Under the pieces are notes generated by a model. That model saw only the letters and a list, made by a program, of their open reading frames with translations, searched no databases and was not told the DNA's origin. Below are positions 1 through 8,944 of a stretch of 64,000 nt of DNA, piece by piece; the first letter of the stretch is position 1, and every line of letters starts with the position of its first letter. A program made the translations under genes and the position numbers. The DNA comes from Saprospiraceae bacterium. GTDB taxonomy: Bacteria > Bacteroidota > Bacteroidia > Chitinophagales > Saprospiraceae. Location of the stretch: contig JADJNF010000001.1 in the NCBI GenBank assembly GCA_016714445.1, positions 806,001 through 870,000 on the forward strand. The letters run 5' to 3'.

Positions 1-46
1 AAGTTACCTCAGAATTTTTTAAATCTACAATCTATAATTGCTGTGT

Positions 47-2191
47 TTATTCTCCTTTGTTATCTCTTGGATTATCCAAAAGAGCTTTTCTTGATAATCG
101 CAATTTCCCTGTTTTAGGATCTGTTCCGATGATTTTAACTTTTACTTTATCCCCTACTTTGAAGATTGTGGAAACATCGTCAATCCTGGTATGCGCTACT
201 TCGGAAACATGCAGTAAACCACTTTGTCCAAAGAATTTAACAAATGCGCCATATGGCATCAATGACTCAACTTCTGCTTCATATACTTCACCCACGGATG
301 GTGTAAATGCGATTCGGGCAATTGATTCACGGGCACTTTGCAATCCTTCAGCATTGGAACTTGCGATAGTCACAATTCCTTTGTCGCCTGCTTCTTCAAT
401 ATTTATTATGGTTCCGGTACGTGACTGAATTTCCTGAATAATCTTACCTCCAGGTCCTATTACTGCACCAATAAATGATTTATCAATGATCATCTCGACC
501 ATTCTTGGCGCATGTGGTTTAAGATCTTCTCTTGGTGCACTTAACACTTTGCCCATTTCTCCCAATATGTGCAACCTACCAGCTTTAGCTTGCATAAGTG
601 CTTGTTCTAAAGTTTCATAGGGTAAACCATCTACTTTTATATCCATTTGACAACCCGTGATCCCATTAACTGTACCCGTGACTTTAAAATCCATATCTCC
701 AAGGGCATCTTCATCTCCTAATATATCTGATAAAATGGCTGAACGACCACCTTCTGCTATCATTCCCATAGCGATGCCCGACACTGGAGAAGCTATTTTG
801 ATACCACCGTCCATTAGAGACAAAGATCCCGCACATACTGTGGCCATAGATGAACTACCATTAGACTCCAATATATCGGATACAATTCGAATCGTGTATG
901 GCAAATCAGCAGGCATGACTTTTCGCAATGATCTTGCAGCAAGGTTTGCATGACCAACCTCGCGTCTTCCTGGTCCTCTGTTTGGCTTAACTTCACCTAC
1001 AGATAATCCCGGAAAATTATAATGTAAAATAAACTTTTCATTAAAATGCTCCAATGCATTATCTATAAGCATCTGGTCCAGCTTGGTACCTAGAGTCATC
1101 GATGTTAATGACTGAGTTTCACCTCTGTTAAAAATGGCACTTCCATGAGCTGCGGGCAGATAATCTACCTCACACCAGATAGGTCTCACCTGATCTAAAC
1201 TCCTGCCATCAAGTCGAACGCCAGAATCCAGAACCATCTGTCTGATAACATTTTTCTTTAGCTTGTCGTAATACTCAGATATTAACGTGGCTTTTTCAGC
1301 AACATACTCTTCTCCTTTCTGCTCTTTTATTGATTCAGTAACTACTTTACCTAATTCTTTAAATCCATTCTTCCTGGTATTTTTATCCAAAGCTGAAGAA
1401 GATATTTCTAATATTCTGGATTTAGCGATATTTGAAATTAACTCCTTAAGTTCTGTATCTACTTCCGGCACTATAACAGCTCTCTTTATAGTAGCTTTTT
1501 CACCTACCAATCGAGCTAGTTCCAACTGAGCATTACATTGCACTTTGATAGCATCATGGGCTATTTTAATGGCTTCAACCAGTTCATGTTCCTGACACTC
1601 ATTGGCTTCTCCCTCCACCATCATCACGTCTTTGATAGTCGCAGCAACAATCAAGTCAAGTTCGGCTTTGGCCAATTGCTCTCTTTCAGGATTGATAACA
1701 TATTTTCCTCCGATTTTTGCAATTCTTACTTCAGATATAGGACCATCCCAAGGGATATCAGACACAGCCAATGCTGCCGAAGCCGCCAATGCTGCATAAG
1801 AATCAGGCATATTTCTTGAATCACCTGATATCAGGTTTATTATAATCTGAGTCTCATTCAGAAATGTATCCGGAAACAAAGGACGTACAGCCCTGTCCAC
1901 CAGTCGAGAGATAAGTATCTCATAGTCTGAAAGTCTGGTTTCTCTCCTGAAAAAATTGCCTGGTATCTTACCTGCAGCTGCAAATCTTTCCTGATAATCA
2001 ACCGATAACGGGAAAAATGATTGGTCAGGTTTTGCTTCAGGACTTGCAACTACAGTAGCTAAAATCATAGTATCTTCTACTCTTACTACTACCGAGCCAT
2101 GTGCTTGAGTAGCTAGCTTGCCTGTTTCAATAATAACTTCCTTACCATCAGGAAGTCTGAATGAAGTTGATGTAGGAATGATATTTCCCAT
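47..2191 (-). CDS. pnp: Polyribonucleotide nucleotidyltransferase (PNPase)
   Basis: Phosphorolytic 3'-5' exoribonuclease of mRNA decay, acting in the cytoplasm as a trimer. The 714-residue product has the usual length and order: first RNase PH domain (about 10-150, with DYQERFAAAGKIPGNFFRRE), a linking helical domain, second RNase PH domain (about 325-555, with RLDGRSLDQVRPIWCEVDYLP at its start and MAMGMIAEG-like and DALGDMDFKV segments), a KH domain (about 570-630, with FIGAVIGPGGKIIQEIQ) and a C-terminal S1 domain (about 635-705, with GEVYEAEVESLMPYGAFVKF). It lies downstream of rpsO on the same strand, the order found in many bacteria. A terminator hairpin and a separate candidate promoter sit between the two genes, so pnp is probably transcribed from its own start with a leader of about 160 nt. 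Confidence 0.98.
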   Translation of the reverse strand: MGNIIPTSTSFRLPDGKEVIIETGKLATQAHGSVVVRVEDTMILATVVASPEAKPDQSFFPLSVDYQERFAAAGKIPGNFFRRETRLSDYEILISRLVDRAVRPLFPDTFLNETQIIINLISGDSRNMPDSYAALAASAALAVSDIPWDGPISEVRIAKIGGKYVINPEREQLAKAELDLIVAATIKDVMMVEGEANECQEHELVEAIKIAHDAIKVQCNAQLELARLVGEKATIKRAVIVPEVDTELKELISNIAKSRILEISSSALDKNTRKNGFKELGKVVTESIKEQKGEEYVAEKATLISEYYDKLKKNVIRQMVLDSGVRLDGRSLDQVRPIWCEVDYLPAAHGSAIFNRGETQSLTSMTLGTKLDQMLIDNALEHFNEKFILHYNFPGLSVGEVKPNRGPGRREVGHANLAARSLRKVMPADLPYTIRIVSDILESNGSSSMATVCAGSLSLMDGGIKIASPVSGIAMGMIAEGGRSAILSDILGDEDALGDMDFKVTGTVNGITGCQMDIKVDGLPYETLEQALMQAKAGRLHILGEMGKVLSAPREDLKPHAPRMVEMIIDKSFIGAVIGPGGKIIQEIQSRTGTIINIEEAGDKGIVTIASSNAEGLQSARESIARIAFTPSVGEVYEAEVESLMPYGAFVKFFGQSGLLHVSEVAHTRIDDVSTIFKVGDKVKVKIIGTDPKTGKLRLSRKALLDNPRDNKGE

Positions 2192-2356
2192 AAATTTATT
2201 TTGAATATTTTATAAATGATAATTACTACCTATTCTAAGAAACATACTTTGGTTAAATCAATATACATTGACCTTAGTTTAACACCTGTTTGTATCAAAG
2301 TCAGTCATTTTCAGAAAGGGAGGCAAAATCTGATCTGACCAATTAAAATTGATGTG

Positions 2357-2364
2357 CAAATATA
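2357..2364 (-). promoter_or_regulatory. Candidate pnp promoter, -7 element
   Basis: On the minus strand this reads TATATTTG, a full match to the Bacteroidota -7 consensus TAnnTTTG. It lies between the rpsO terminator and the pnp start, about 165 bp upstream of the ATG. No convincing -33 TTG was found, so the call rests on the -7 element alone. Confidence 0.4.
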
Positions 2365-2401
2365 GATAAATATTTTGACCTATATATATAATTTTTATAA
2401 T

Positions 2402-2437
2402 AAATAAAAAAGGAGCGAATTATTACATTCGCTCCTT
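2402..2437 (-). terminator. Intrinsic terminator after rpsO
   Basis: A perfect 10-bp stem (AAGGAGCGAA at 2410-2419 with TTCGCTCCTT at 2428-2437) and an 8-nt loop begins four bases after the rpsO stop codon. On the minus strand the stem is followed directly by a T-rich tract (2404-2410). This is a textbook Rho-independent terminator separating rpsO from pnp. Confidence 0.85.
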
Positions 2438-2441
2438 AAAA

Positions 2442-2717
2442 TTATTTTCTTATTCCTAATTTTTCTATCAGGTTTCTATAACCCTGAATGTCTTTTTGCA
2501 TTAGGTATTTTAACAATCGTTTTCTTTTCCCTACGAGAGTCAACATACTCCTTTTGCAAGAATTGTCCTGCTTATTACTTTTCAAATGCTCAGAAAGAGC
2601 TTTAATTCTGAACGTAAACAAGGCAATCTGACCTTCTGTAGATCCTGTATTAGTAGCCGAACCACCGTGCTCGGCAAAAATTTCATTTTTCTTTTCTTCT
2701 GTTAAATACGTTGACAT
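2442..2717 (-). CDS. rpsO: 30S ribosomal protein S15
   Basis: Primary 16S rRNA-binding protein of the small-subunit platform. The 91-residue length is typical. Family motifs are visible: the GSTEGQIALFTFRIKALSEHL helix region, HLKSNKQDNSCKRSMLTLVGKR in place of the usual HLKxHxKDhxSRRgLxxLVgkR, and the C-terminal RLLKYL...YRNLIEKLGIRK. The usual DHHSRRGL segment is the variant DNSCKRSML, which is common in Bacteroidota. It sits upstream of pnp and is closed by an intrinsic terminator. Confidence 0.98.
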   Translation of the reverse strand: MSTYLTEEKKNEIFAEHGGSATNTGSTEGQIALFTFRIKALSEHLKSNKQDNSCKRSMLTLVGKRKRLLKYLMQKDIQGYRNLIEKLGIRK

Positions 2718-2775
2718 GTTAAAATTTTAAATGATTACCAATGATACAAATTACGAAAATCTGTAAATAGCGGCG

Positions 2776-2783
2776 CAAAGGTA
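2776..2783 (-). promoter_or_regulatory. Candidate rpsO promoter, -7 element
   Basis: The minus strand reads TACCTTTG, matching TAnnTTTG, about 60 bp upstream of the rpsO ATG. The -33 region is A/T-rich without a clear TTG. Confidence 0.45.
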
Positions 2784-2852
2784 ATTTATTTTATCTGTTT
2801 AGATTAAAAATCTTAAAAAAATAAAATTTATTTTACGCTATCAATAAAATTA

Positions 2853-5282
2853 TTAGTGTTTTACTAATTTTATTACCTCGTTAAATGGTCCTGCACTTAA
2901 TTTTAAGAAATAAATCCCTGCGTTTAGTATAGAAACATCTAAAGAAATTTTGTCTTCATTTCTATTTTCCATGGTTTGCTGTAATACTAATCTACCATTC
3001 AAATCAACGATCTGCATTAATGTCGATTCGGCTGTTACCATAGAACCGTTAAACTCTATGGTCACTTTTTCTCCAATTGGATTGGGATAAACATTTATTC
3101 CATTTGACTTATATGTTCTGTTTTCAGCCATCAAATCCATTTCATTAAGGTTGTTGATTGATAAACGCTGCCTATTACTTAAGACTTCTACATTTTTAAA
3201 CATGGAGGTCACCATATTACCATCCACATTGCTATGCGTAGCTATACCTACCAACAAGCATTCATTCATCGTTGTGGCTGATTGAAACATCAATTGCCAA
3301 GTTAATCCATTTGTTGACAAATATCCTTTGAACACATTGCCGGTTCTTGTCAGTTTCATCCATGTTCTGTTCAGGTGAGGTTTTGCCTGAATTAAAGGCG
3401 CAGCCCCTGTTGTACTTCTGATCGACCATGAAGTATTACTGTTCGCTCTGTTAAATAGCCAAACATGCTTGGATGAGGCAGTTGCATTTTCTCTCATCAT
3501 TAGTCCTGCAAATCCAAATGGTGTTACACCCATGTACTGAGCAATTATTTCCCCATCACCGCATAATTCTTCAAAAACAAAAGTAAGATCATCAGCTCCG
3601 CTAGCAGGGTTAAAACAATTGGATGTCTGAGTCCAGGTATTTGTATTACTATTATATGCAGAAGTCCCAGAATTACATCCAATACTACTTGGATTCCATC
3701 CATCAGGAAGTGAAGGCTGACATTCCGTAGCATGATATCCTAACCCCCATAAAGTATTTTGAGGATAAGTCTCCCATTCATCACCAGGGTTGAAAACATC
3801 TGATCCGTTATTATCTCCTTTCTGTATAAAACTATACCTTCTTAGTGTTTGCTCTGATGTTTCAACATCAAAATCACTCCAGTTAGTACCCGGATCAACG
3901 CCAATCTGACCTATAACATCAAGGATACCACCCGCATTACGTAAAACAACTGCATCATCACCGTTGTACCAGCTAGACCCATTTAGTTGATCTGCCATAC
4001 CAGTAAAATCCGAAGTTGCTCCAGATTGGCAAACCACATATACATCTCCTGAATTCAAAATTCCGGTTAAATTTATTGTTGTACCAATTCCTGATGCACC
4101 ATTAAAGTACATTTCAATTTTATATCCACCCGCCACAAGATCAATGGCTGAGCCTGACGGATTATAAATTTCAAGACATTTATTGTTCCCACTACCTTCT
4201 ATATACTCAGAGAAAAAAGGCAAAGCACATGCTGGAATGACTGAACATGAAGCAGGAGCGATTCCAACATTATTTTCAGTTAAAAAACAGGCGGAATCAT
4301 CTGAAAACGAAGCTGTAATTGATATAGCAGTATTATCTGCTGCAAACTGCAAGCCTGTAAAGGTGTGCGATGAAGATCCTATTGCACCCACAGCAGCACT
4401 TGATACCCCGCTTACAATATCCCCACTCAGATTTAATGTCCCAAGAGATGGTTTATCAGCATAAAGGATAGATACGTCTGCGGTAAAATAATCATCCGTA
4501 GCATTAAGCGGTGTTCCATTATCATTACAAGATGAAATATTACTAATTGAAATATCGGATATTGAACACATGGTAGGAGGCAAGCAAGTACTTGTGTGAA
4601 CACCAAAACCTGTATAATCAGTATCCGAAAAAGTATCCCATTCTGAACCAAGTGTAGTGAAAGCCCCAGCCCCTGTACCTCCGGGATTGGTTATAATTCC
4701 ACTTTGAACTGTCGATTTACGTCTTAGAACCTGATCTTGTGTTGATAAAACACCTGATGTCCAGGACGTGCCCGGATCATTGCCAATATTACCAAAAATA
4801 TCCACAAAAGTATTGCCTGCACCTTTGACCAGAGCTAAGGCATCATCCCCGTTATGACTTAAATTTCCTGATGTCTGATTAGATAGTGCAAGCAAACCTG
4901 TTCCAGCCCCTGTATTACATAATGTATACGTTCCATATGCCGCAATAGTACCGGTAAGATTAATTGTAAAACTTGCACTTGACGCACCATTAGCAAAAAC
5001 CTGTACTTTGTATGCTTCTGTACTTAAAATAACAGCGCTGTTAGTTGGATTATAGATTTCTACACACTTATTATTACCTGTCGAGCCCTCTAAATATTCA
5101 GAAAAGAACAAATCATTACACCCCTGTGCAAATACGTTATTGACAAAAAAGGATGTAAAAATAAAAACAAGAATTAAAGACAACTTTGAAGAAAGCAACT
5201 TCCCGGCTTGTATTGTTAATAAACTTTTTGAAAGTTCAAATCTTAAAGACTTTTGATTTAAGACCAGATTTAAGTTTTTCAT
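2853..5282 (-). CDS. Secreted lamin-tail-domain protein with T9SS C-terminal sorting domain
   Basis: The 809-residue protein has a long charged N-terminal extension and then a signal-type hydrophobic stretch (about 34-52, LSLILVFIFTSFFVNNVFAQ). Two lamin-tail-like (LTD) repeats follow. Each starts with FFSEY(L/I)EGS and contains NNKC(V/L)EIYNP, at about 58-230 and 352-520. After about 540 comes a concanavalin/laminin-like region (MMRENATASSKHVW, RTWMKLTRTGNVFKGY), a pattern seen in DUF1349-type domains. The C-terminal about 80 residues (INVYPNPIGEKVTIEF... to IYFLKLSAG...KLVKH) are a type A T9SS sorting domain, so the protein is predicted to cross the outer membrane and be anchored at or released from the surface. 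No enzymatic domain is recognised. LTD modules often accompany extracellular nucleases or adhesins, but that role is inference. Confidence 0.85.
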   Translation of the reverse strand: MKNLNLVLNQKSLRFELSKSLLTIQAGKLLSSKLSLILVFIFTSFFVNNVFAQGCNDLFFSEYLEGSTGNNKCVEIYNPTNSAVILSTEAYKVQVFANGASSASFTINLTGTIAAYGTYTLCNTGAGTGLLALSNQTSGNLSHNGDDALALVKGAGNTFVDIFGNIGNDPGTSWTSGVLSTQDQVLRRKSTVQSGIITNPGGTGAGAFTTLGSEWDTFSDTDYTGFGVHTSTCLPPTMCSISDISISNISSCNDNGTPLNATDDYFTADVSILYADKPSLGTLNLSGDIVSGVSSAAVGAIGSSSHTFTGLQFAADNTAISITASFSDDSACFLTENNVGIAPASCSVIPACALPFFSEYIEGSGNNKCLEIYNPSGSAIDLVAGGYKIEMYFNGASGIGTTINLTGILNSGDVYVVCQSGATSDFTGMADQLNGSSWYNGDDAVVLRNAGGILDVIGQIGVDPGTNWSDFDVETSEQTLRRYSFIQKGDNNGSDVFNPGDEWETYPQNTLWGLGYHATECQPSLPDGWNPSSIGCNSGTSAYNSNTNTWTQTSNCFNPASGADDLTFVFEELCGDGEIIAQYMGVTPFGFAGLMMRENATASSKHVWLFNRANSNTSWSIRSTTGAAPLIQAKPHLNRTWMKLTRTGNVFKGYLSTNGLTWQLMFQSATTMNECLLVGIATHSNVDGNMVTSMFKNVEVLSNRQRLSINNLNEMDLMAENRTYKSNGINVYPNPIGEKVTIEFNGSMVTAESTLMQIVDLNGRLVLQQTMENRNEDKISLDVSILNAGIYFLKLSAGPFNEVIKLVKH

Positions 5283-5342
5283 ATAAAATATTGTATTTAT
5301 GGTTTCTATAAAATAAAATTAGGTAATCATACCAACATAATG

Positions 5343-5350
5343 CAAAAGTA
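5343..5350 (-). promoter_or_regulatory. Candidate promoter of the lamin-tail protein gene, -7 element
   Basis: The minus strand reads TACTTTTG (TAnnTTTG), about 60 bp upstream of the ATG at 5282 within the divergent intergenic region. Confidence 0.4.
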
Positions 5351-5492
5351 CAAAATACATCAAGACTGGCAAAGTATATTTTCAATAAATTATAATATAT
5401 TTAATAAATATGTATATCTGCTTGATATTTAGTATATTGAAAAATGCAAAATAGCATTTTCACAATATAATTAACAATAATTTAATAAGTCC

Positions 5493-5500
5493 TATATTTG
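5493..5500 (+). promoter_or_regulatory. Candidate promoter of the AI-2E-type permease gene, -7 element
   Basis: TATATTTG matches TAnnTTTG exactly and lies 20 bp before the ATG at 5520, which would give a very short leader typical of Bacteroidota. The upstream region is A/T-rich with no clear -33 TTG. Confidence 0.45.
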
Positions 5501-5519
5501 CAATAATTTAAGTTTGGAT

Positions 5520-6785
5520 ATGAAGTTTAATTATAAATACTTACTGGCTGTTATCCCAATATTGATTACTGGCGGAGTAATATATTATTTGAGTGATATT
5601 GTTACTTACATCCTGATGGCATGGGTGATTTCCATGATTGGTGCTCCTGTTGTGGTATTTTTGCGCCGTTTTGTTGGTAAAAACATAGCAGCTCTTTTCA
5701 CATTAAGTTTATTTGTGCTTGGATTTATGCTTCTGGTATGGATATTTATACCACCTCTGGTAAATCAGATTGAGAACCTTTCCAAAGTAGATTATAATAA
5801 AGTGGTTACTGCCCTGGAAGAGCCAATAAGGGATTGGGAAAAATGGTTAATAAACAAAAAATTGATGATTGCTTCTGATACTATTGATCAAAGTGTTAAT
5901 CACCAAGTCATCGACACATCAAGTCCTTTGAGTCATGTCATAGCCTTAGACAGCACGGTATCAGGATGGGATAGTCTATCAGGGCAACCCATAAAAATTA
6001 TAATTAATCTTGATAACAATTTTTCAGACGCAACCTCAGATTTAAATAAAACCAATGATAAAAATGAAGGTTTTTTTGAAATCCTTAAAAAAAATATGAG
6101 TACTTATCTCAATCCTCAGAAAATTCAACAAATGTTTGGAGAATCTCTAAGTGCCTTCGGTAATGTTATGGTAGGTGTTTTTTCTATTTTTTTTATTGGT
6201 TTTTTCTTTTTACGTGAACAGGGGCTATTTGATAATATCCTAACAGCAATGGTACCCACCGGTTATGAGCAACAAACTAAACAAGCTGTGGATGAAACCA
6301 GTAAATTACTGATCAGATATTTTGTAGGCATTCTCCTTCAGGTTACTATCGTTACTTTTATAGTGGGTTCATCACTGACTATTTTAGGGGTAAAAAATGC
6401 ATTATTAATTGGATTCTTTGCTGGTATAATGAATGTAATTCCATATATCGGACCTATTATTGCAGCAGGAGTGGGTGTAATGATCACATTATCATCCAAT
6501 ATGGAACTATCATTTTATGATGAAATGGTTCCCCTTCTTACAAAAGTAATAGTTGTATTTATCATCACAAGATTAATTGATGATATAATATTACAGCCAA
6601 ATATTTTTTCAAAAAGTGTAAAAGCCCATCCTTTGGAAATATTTATCATTGTCCTTGTAGGTGCTAAAGTGGGTGGAATATTGGGTATGGTGCTGGCTAT
6701 TCCTTTTTACACAGCATTCAGGGTCATAGGAAAAGTATTTTTAAGTGAGTTTAAAGTCATTCAAAAGTTAACCAGAAATATGTAG
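5520..6785 (+). CDS. AI-2E family transporter (PerM/YdiK/TqsA superfamily)
   Basis: Integral inner-membrane protein of about 421 residues. N-terminal hydrophobic helices cover about 5-85, a long soluble loop follows (about 95-205), and further membrane helices lie at about 215-240 and from 275 to the C-terminus. The late segments LIGFFAGIMNVIPYIGPIIAAG and the conserved ILQPNIFSKSVKAHPLEIFI(I)...GAKVGGILGMVLAIP are hallmarks of the family (formerly UPF0118). An ATG at 5520 is preferred to the in-frame TTG at 5514 because it fits the upstream promoter. Members export autoinducer-2 or other small molecules, or act as Na+/H+ antiporters, and the substrate cannot be read from the sequence. The loop at 100-200 is longer than in E. 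coli members. It ends 2 bp before the convergent MFS gene. Confidence 0.9.
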   Translation: MKFNYKYLLAVIPILITGGVIYYLSDIVTYILMAWVISMIGAPVVVFLRRFVGKNIAALFTLSLFVLGFMLLVWIFIPPLVNQIENLSKVDYNKVVTALEEPIRDWEKWLINKKLMIASDTIDQSVNHQVIDTSSPLSHVIALDSTVSGWDSLSGQPIKIIINLDNNFSDATSDLNKTNDKNEGFFEILKKNMSTYLNPQKIQQMFGESLSAFGNVMVGVFSIFFIGFFFLREQGLFDNILTAMVPTGYEQQTKQAVDETSKLLIRYFVGILLQVTIVTFIVGSSLTILGVKNALLIGFFAGIMNVIPYIGPIIAAGVGVMITLSSNMELSFYDEMVPLLTKVIVVFIITRLIDDIILQPNIFSKSVKAHPLEIFIIVLVGAKVGGILGMVLAIPFYTAFRVIGKVFLSEFKVIQKLTRNM

Positions 6786-6787
6786 CT

Positions 6788-8011
6788 TTAATATTCCAAC
6801 TTCTTCAATGCAGGAGTTTTAATCCAAGCAATAGCTGTAACTAAAAGGGTCATACACCCACCAAAAATCACGGAAGGTACAGTTCCTAGCAAAGATGCAG
6901 CCACCCCACTTTCAAATTGCCCTAGTTCATTGCTGCTATTGACAAATAATGAACTGACAGATGATACGCGACCCCTCATGTGATCAGGTACCAACAATTG
7001 AAAAATGGTGCCCCTAATGATAACACTTACTCCATCGAATAGACCACTTACAAGAAGAGCCAAAAAACTAAGCCAGAATACCTCGGAAAGAGCAAAGATG
7101 ATGATACAAATCCCAAATCCAGCTACCGAATATATAAGTTTATACCCTTGTCTATTGATTAGAGGATATTTTGTCAAAAAGAATATAGCTATAAAATTTC
7201 CCAGATAAGTAGCAGACATCAGAAGTCCAAATGCTTGTGGGCCTAATTGAAGTATATCTTTTGCAAATACCGGCAATAATGCAATAGCTCCTCCAAAAAG
7301 AACTGCAAACATGTCCAGACCCATTGCCCCCAACAAAGCTTTTTGTTTCCAAACAAAATCTACCCCTTCCTTTACACTTTCCCATGTCCTGGATTTTCCT
7401 TTATCATAGCTGATTTGTTTTTCACCTATCTGACTAAAAATAAAGAATGTGATGATCATCAAAAAAGAAATCAATATAAAAGAAAATGATACCTGCCAAA
7501 ATCCAACCATAAATCCGGCTAACAATGGCCCCATCACAGCTGCAATCAGCCAGCTCATACTATTTAAAGAAGCTGCTTTTACAAGTTCATCGGGTTGAAC
7601 TATCTGCGCAATGATAGCAGAAAAAGAAGGAGAAATATAAGCCCGAACAAGTCCGGTCAGTCCTACAATCCCATATATTATAAATGTTTTGTGTGTGCTA
7701 CTCAAAGCACCTGATAGCTCTGAAGTTACAGCAGCAAATGCCAATGCAATGCCAATATACGCTAAAAGACACTTAAGTATTAGTGCTTTTTTAGGGCTTG
7801 AATCAACTCTAACTCCTGCAGGAAGTGCAAGCAGTACGGCAGGAATAACTTCACTTAAGCCAAGTATGCCCAATGCCAGCTTACTACCTGTAAGTTCGTA
7901 AAGATACCAACCCAACAATACCGGAACCATTTTCATGCCGGATGTGAATACAATTCTGGATATCAGCAAATAAGTAAATTCTTTATTGATAACCTGTAGT
8001 CTGATATTCAT
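6788..8011 (-). CDS. MFS transporter (MFS_3 / EntS-like)
   Basis: A 407-residue, 12-helix major facilitator. Cytoplasmic loop motifs are visible: VRVDSSPKKALILKC after helix 2, the mid-protein loop with KGKSRTWESVKEGVDFVWKQ, and PDHMRGRVSSVSSLFVNSSNELGQFESG, a segment typical of the MFS_3 (enterobactin-exporter-like) group. Likely an inner-membrane efflux or uptake carrier of unknown substrate. It starts 11 bp downstream of the isomerase-like gene on the same strand, so the two are probably co-transcribed. This could mean transport of a sugar-like compound, but that is inference. Confidence 0.88.
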   Translation of the reverse strand: MNIRLQVINKEFTYLLISRIVFTSGMKMVPVLLGWYLYELTGSKLALGILGLSEVIPAVLLALPAGVRVDSSPKKALILKCLLAYIGIALAFAAVTSELSGALSSTHKTFIIYGIVGLTGLVRAYISPSFSAIIAQIVQPDELVKAASLNSMSWLIAAVMGPLLAGFMVGFWQVSFSFILISFLMIITFFIFSQIGEKQISYDKGKSRTWESVKEGVDFVWKQKALLGAMGLDMFAVLFGGAIALLPVFAKDILQLGPQAFGLLMSATYLGNFIAIFFLTKYPLINRQGYKLIYSVAGFGICIIIFALSEVFWLSFLALLVSGLFDGVSVIIRGTIFQLLVPDHMRGRVSSVSSLFVNSSNELGQFESGVAASLLGTVPSVIFGGCMTLLVTAIAWIKTPALKKLEY

Positions 8012-8021
8012 TCAGATCTGA

Positions 8022-8909
8022 TTAAACTTTAATTTTCTTAAGGTTTTTAAAACTGATATCGATACTTTGCAATGGCGAACCCTTATGATTGGAATCCTGT
8101 TCTATAAAGTACAAATCCATATATTTTTTAGCTTTGGAAGTAAATATGGATGTATAATTAATAATGCCTGAACCTACTTCAGTAAATGATTTGGAAGGAG
8201 TATTGTCCATATCTTTGATATGCCATATAGGAAATCTTCCTGCATGTTTGTTCATTAATTGGATAGAGTCAACATTTGCTTTTTGGGTCCAATAATGATC
8301 CAATTCAAATTTTACTAAATTTTTATCCGTTTCATTTAATAATATATCATACGGTACTATACCATCTATAGGAAAAAACTCAAAATCATGATTATGATGG
8401 CAAAATTGCAAACCGTATTCTTTACTTTTTTCACCGCATTTGTTGAATAATTGTGCGATTCGTTTATAATCATCAATAGTCTTACGTTCATCAGGTGCAA
8501 ACCATCCACACACTATGTATTTTTGACCCATAAACGCTGCATCTTCGCAAACGGCTTCCCAGTTATAGGACATATTATAAGAATCTTTGTCTGTTCCAAT
8601 ACCAGTCGCTGTATGTCCACTGTACATTTTCAACCCAAGATCTTCAAGGATCATTTTGAAGTCATCTTTTGACTTTCCGTAGAATTGTCTCTTATTATAA
8701 CCGGCACTTTCGACATGCGAATATCCGATACTTTTTATTTGGGTGAGTGTACCGAGTACATCTTTGTTCATATCTTCACGAACAGTATACAGCTGCAAAC
8801 CCACATTCTTTAAATTGGCCTTAGGGACAAAATCCAATTCCAATGGATTTACCAGTAAAGCGCTGGCTGATAACATGGTTGTATTTTTGATAAAATTGCG
8901 TCGTAACAT
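8022..8909 (-). CDS. Sugar phosphate isomerase/epimerase family protein (xylose-isomerase-like TIM barrel), Tat-exported
   Basis: A 295-residue protein beginning with a twin-arginine signal (RRNFIKNTTMLSASALLV). The barrel starts at NVGLQLYTVREDM and carries family features: the HSHVESAG-like second strand (YSHVESAGY), HHNHDFEF, the FELDHYWTQKA strand (metal-binding Glu/Asp) and WHIKDMD followed by EVGSG. It belongs to the AP_endonuc_2/IolE-like superfamily and probably works in the periplasm on a sugar or inositol-type substrate. The reaction cannot be named. It lies in a minus-strand group, 35 bp after the TonB-receptor-like gene and 11 bp before the MFS gene. Confidence 0.88.
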   Translation of the reverse strand: MLRRNFIKNTTMLSASALLVNPLELDFVPKANLKNVGLQLYTVREDMNKDVLGTLTQIKSIGYSHVESAGYNKRQFYGKSKDDFKMILEDLGLKMYSGHTATGIGTDKDSYNMSYNWEAVCEDAAFMGQKYIVCGWFAPDERKTIDDYKRIAQLFNKCGEKSKEYGLQFCHHNHDFEFFPIDGIVPYDILLNETDKNLVKFELDHYWTQKANVDSIQLMNKHAGRFPIWHIKDMDNTPSKSFTEVGSGIINYTSIFTSKAKKYMDLYFIEQDSNHKGSPLQSIDISFKNLKKIKV

Positions 8910-8944
8910 ATTTTTTAAGGTTTAATGAATGGATATGAAATGTG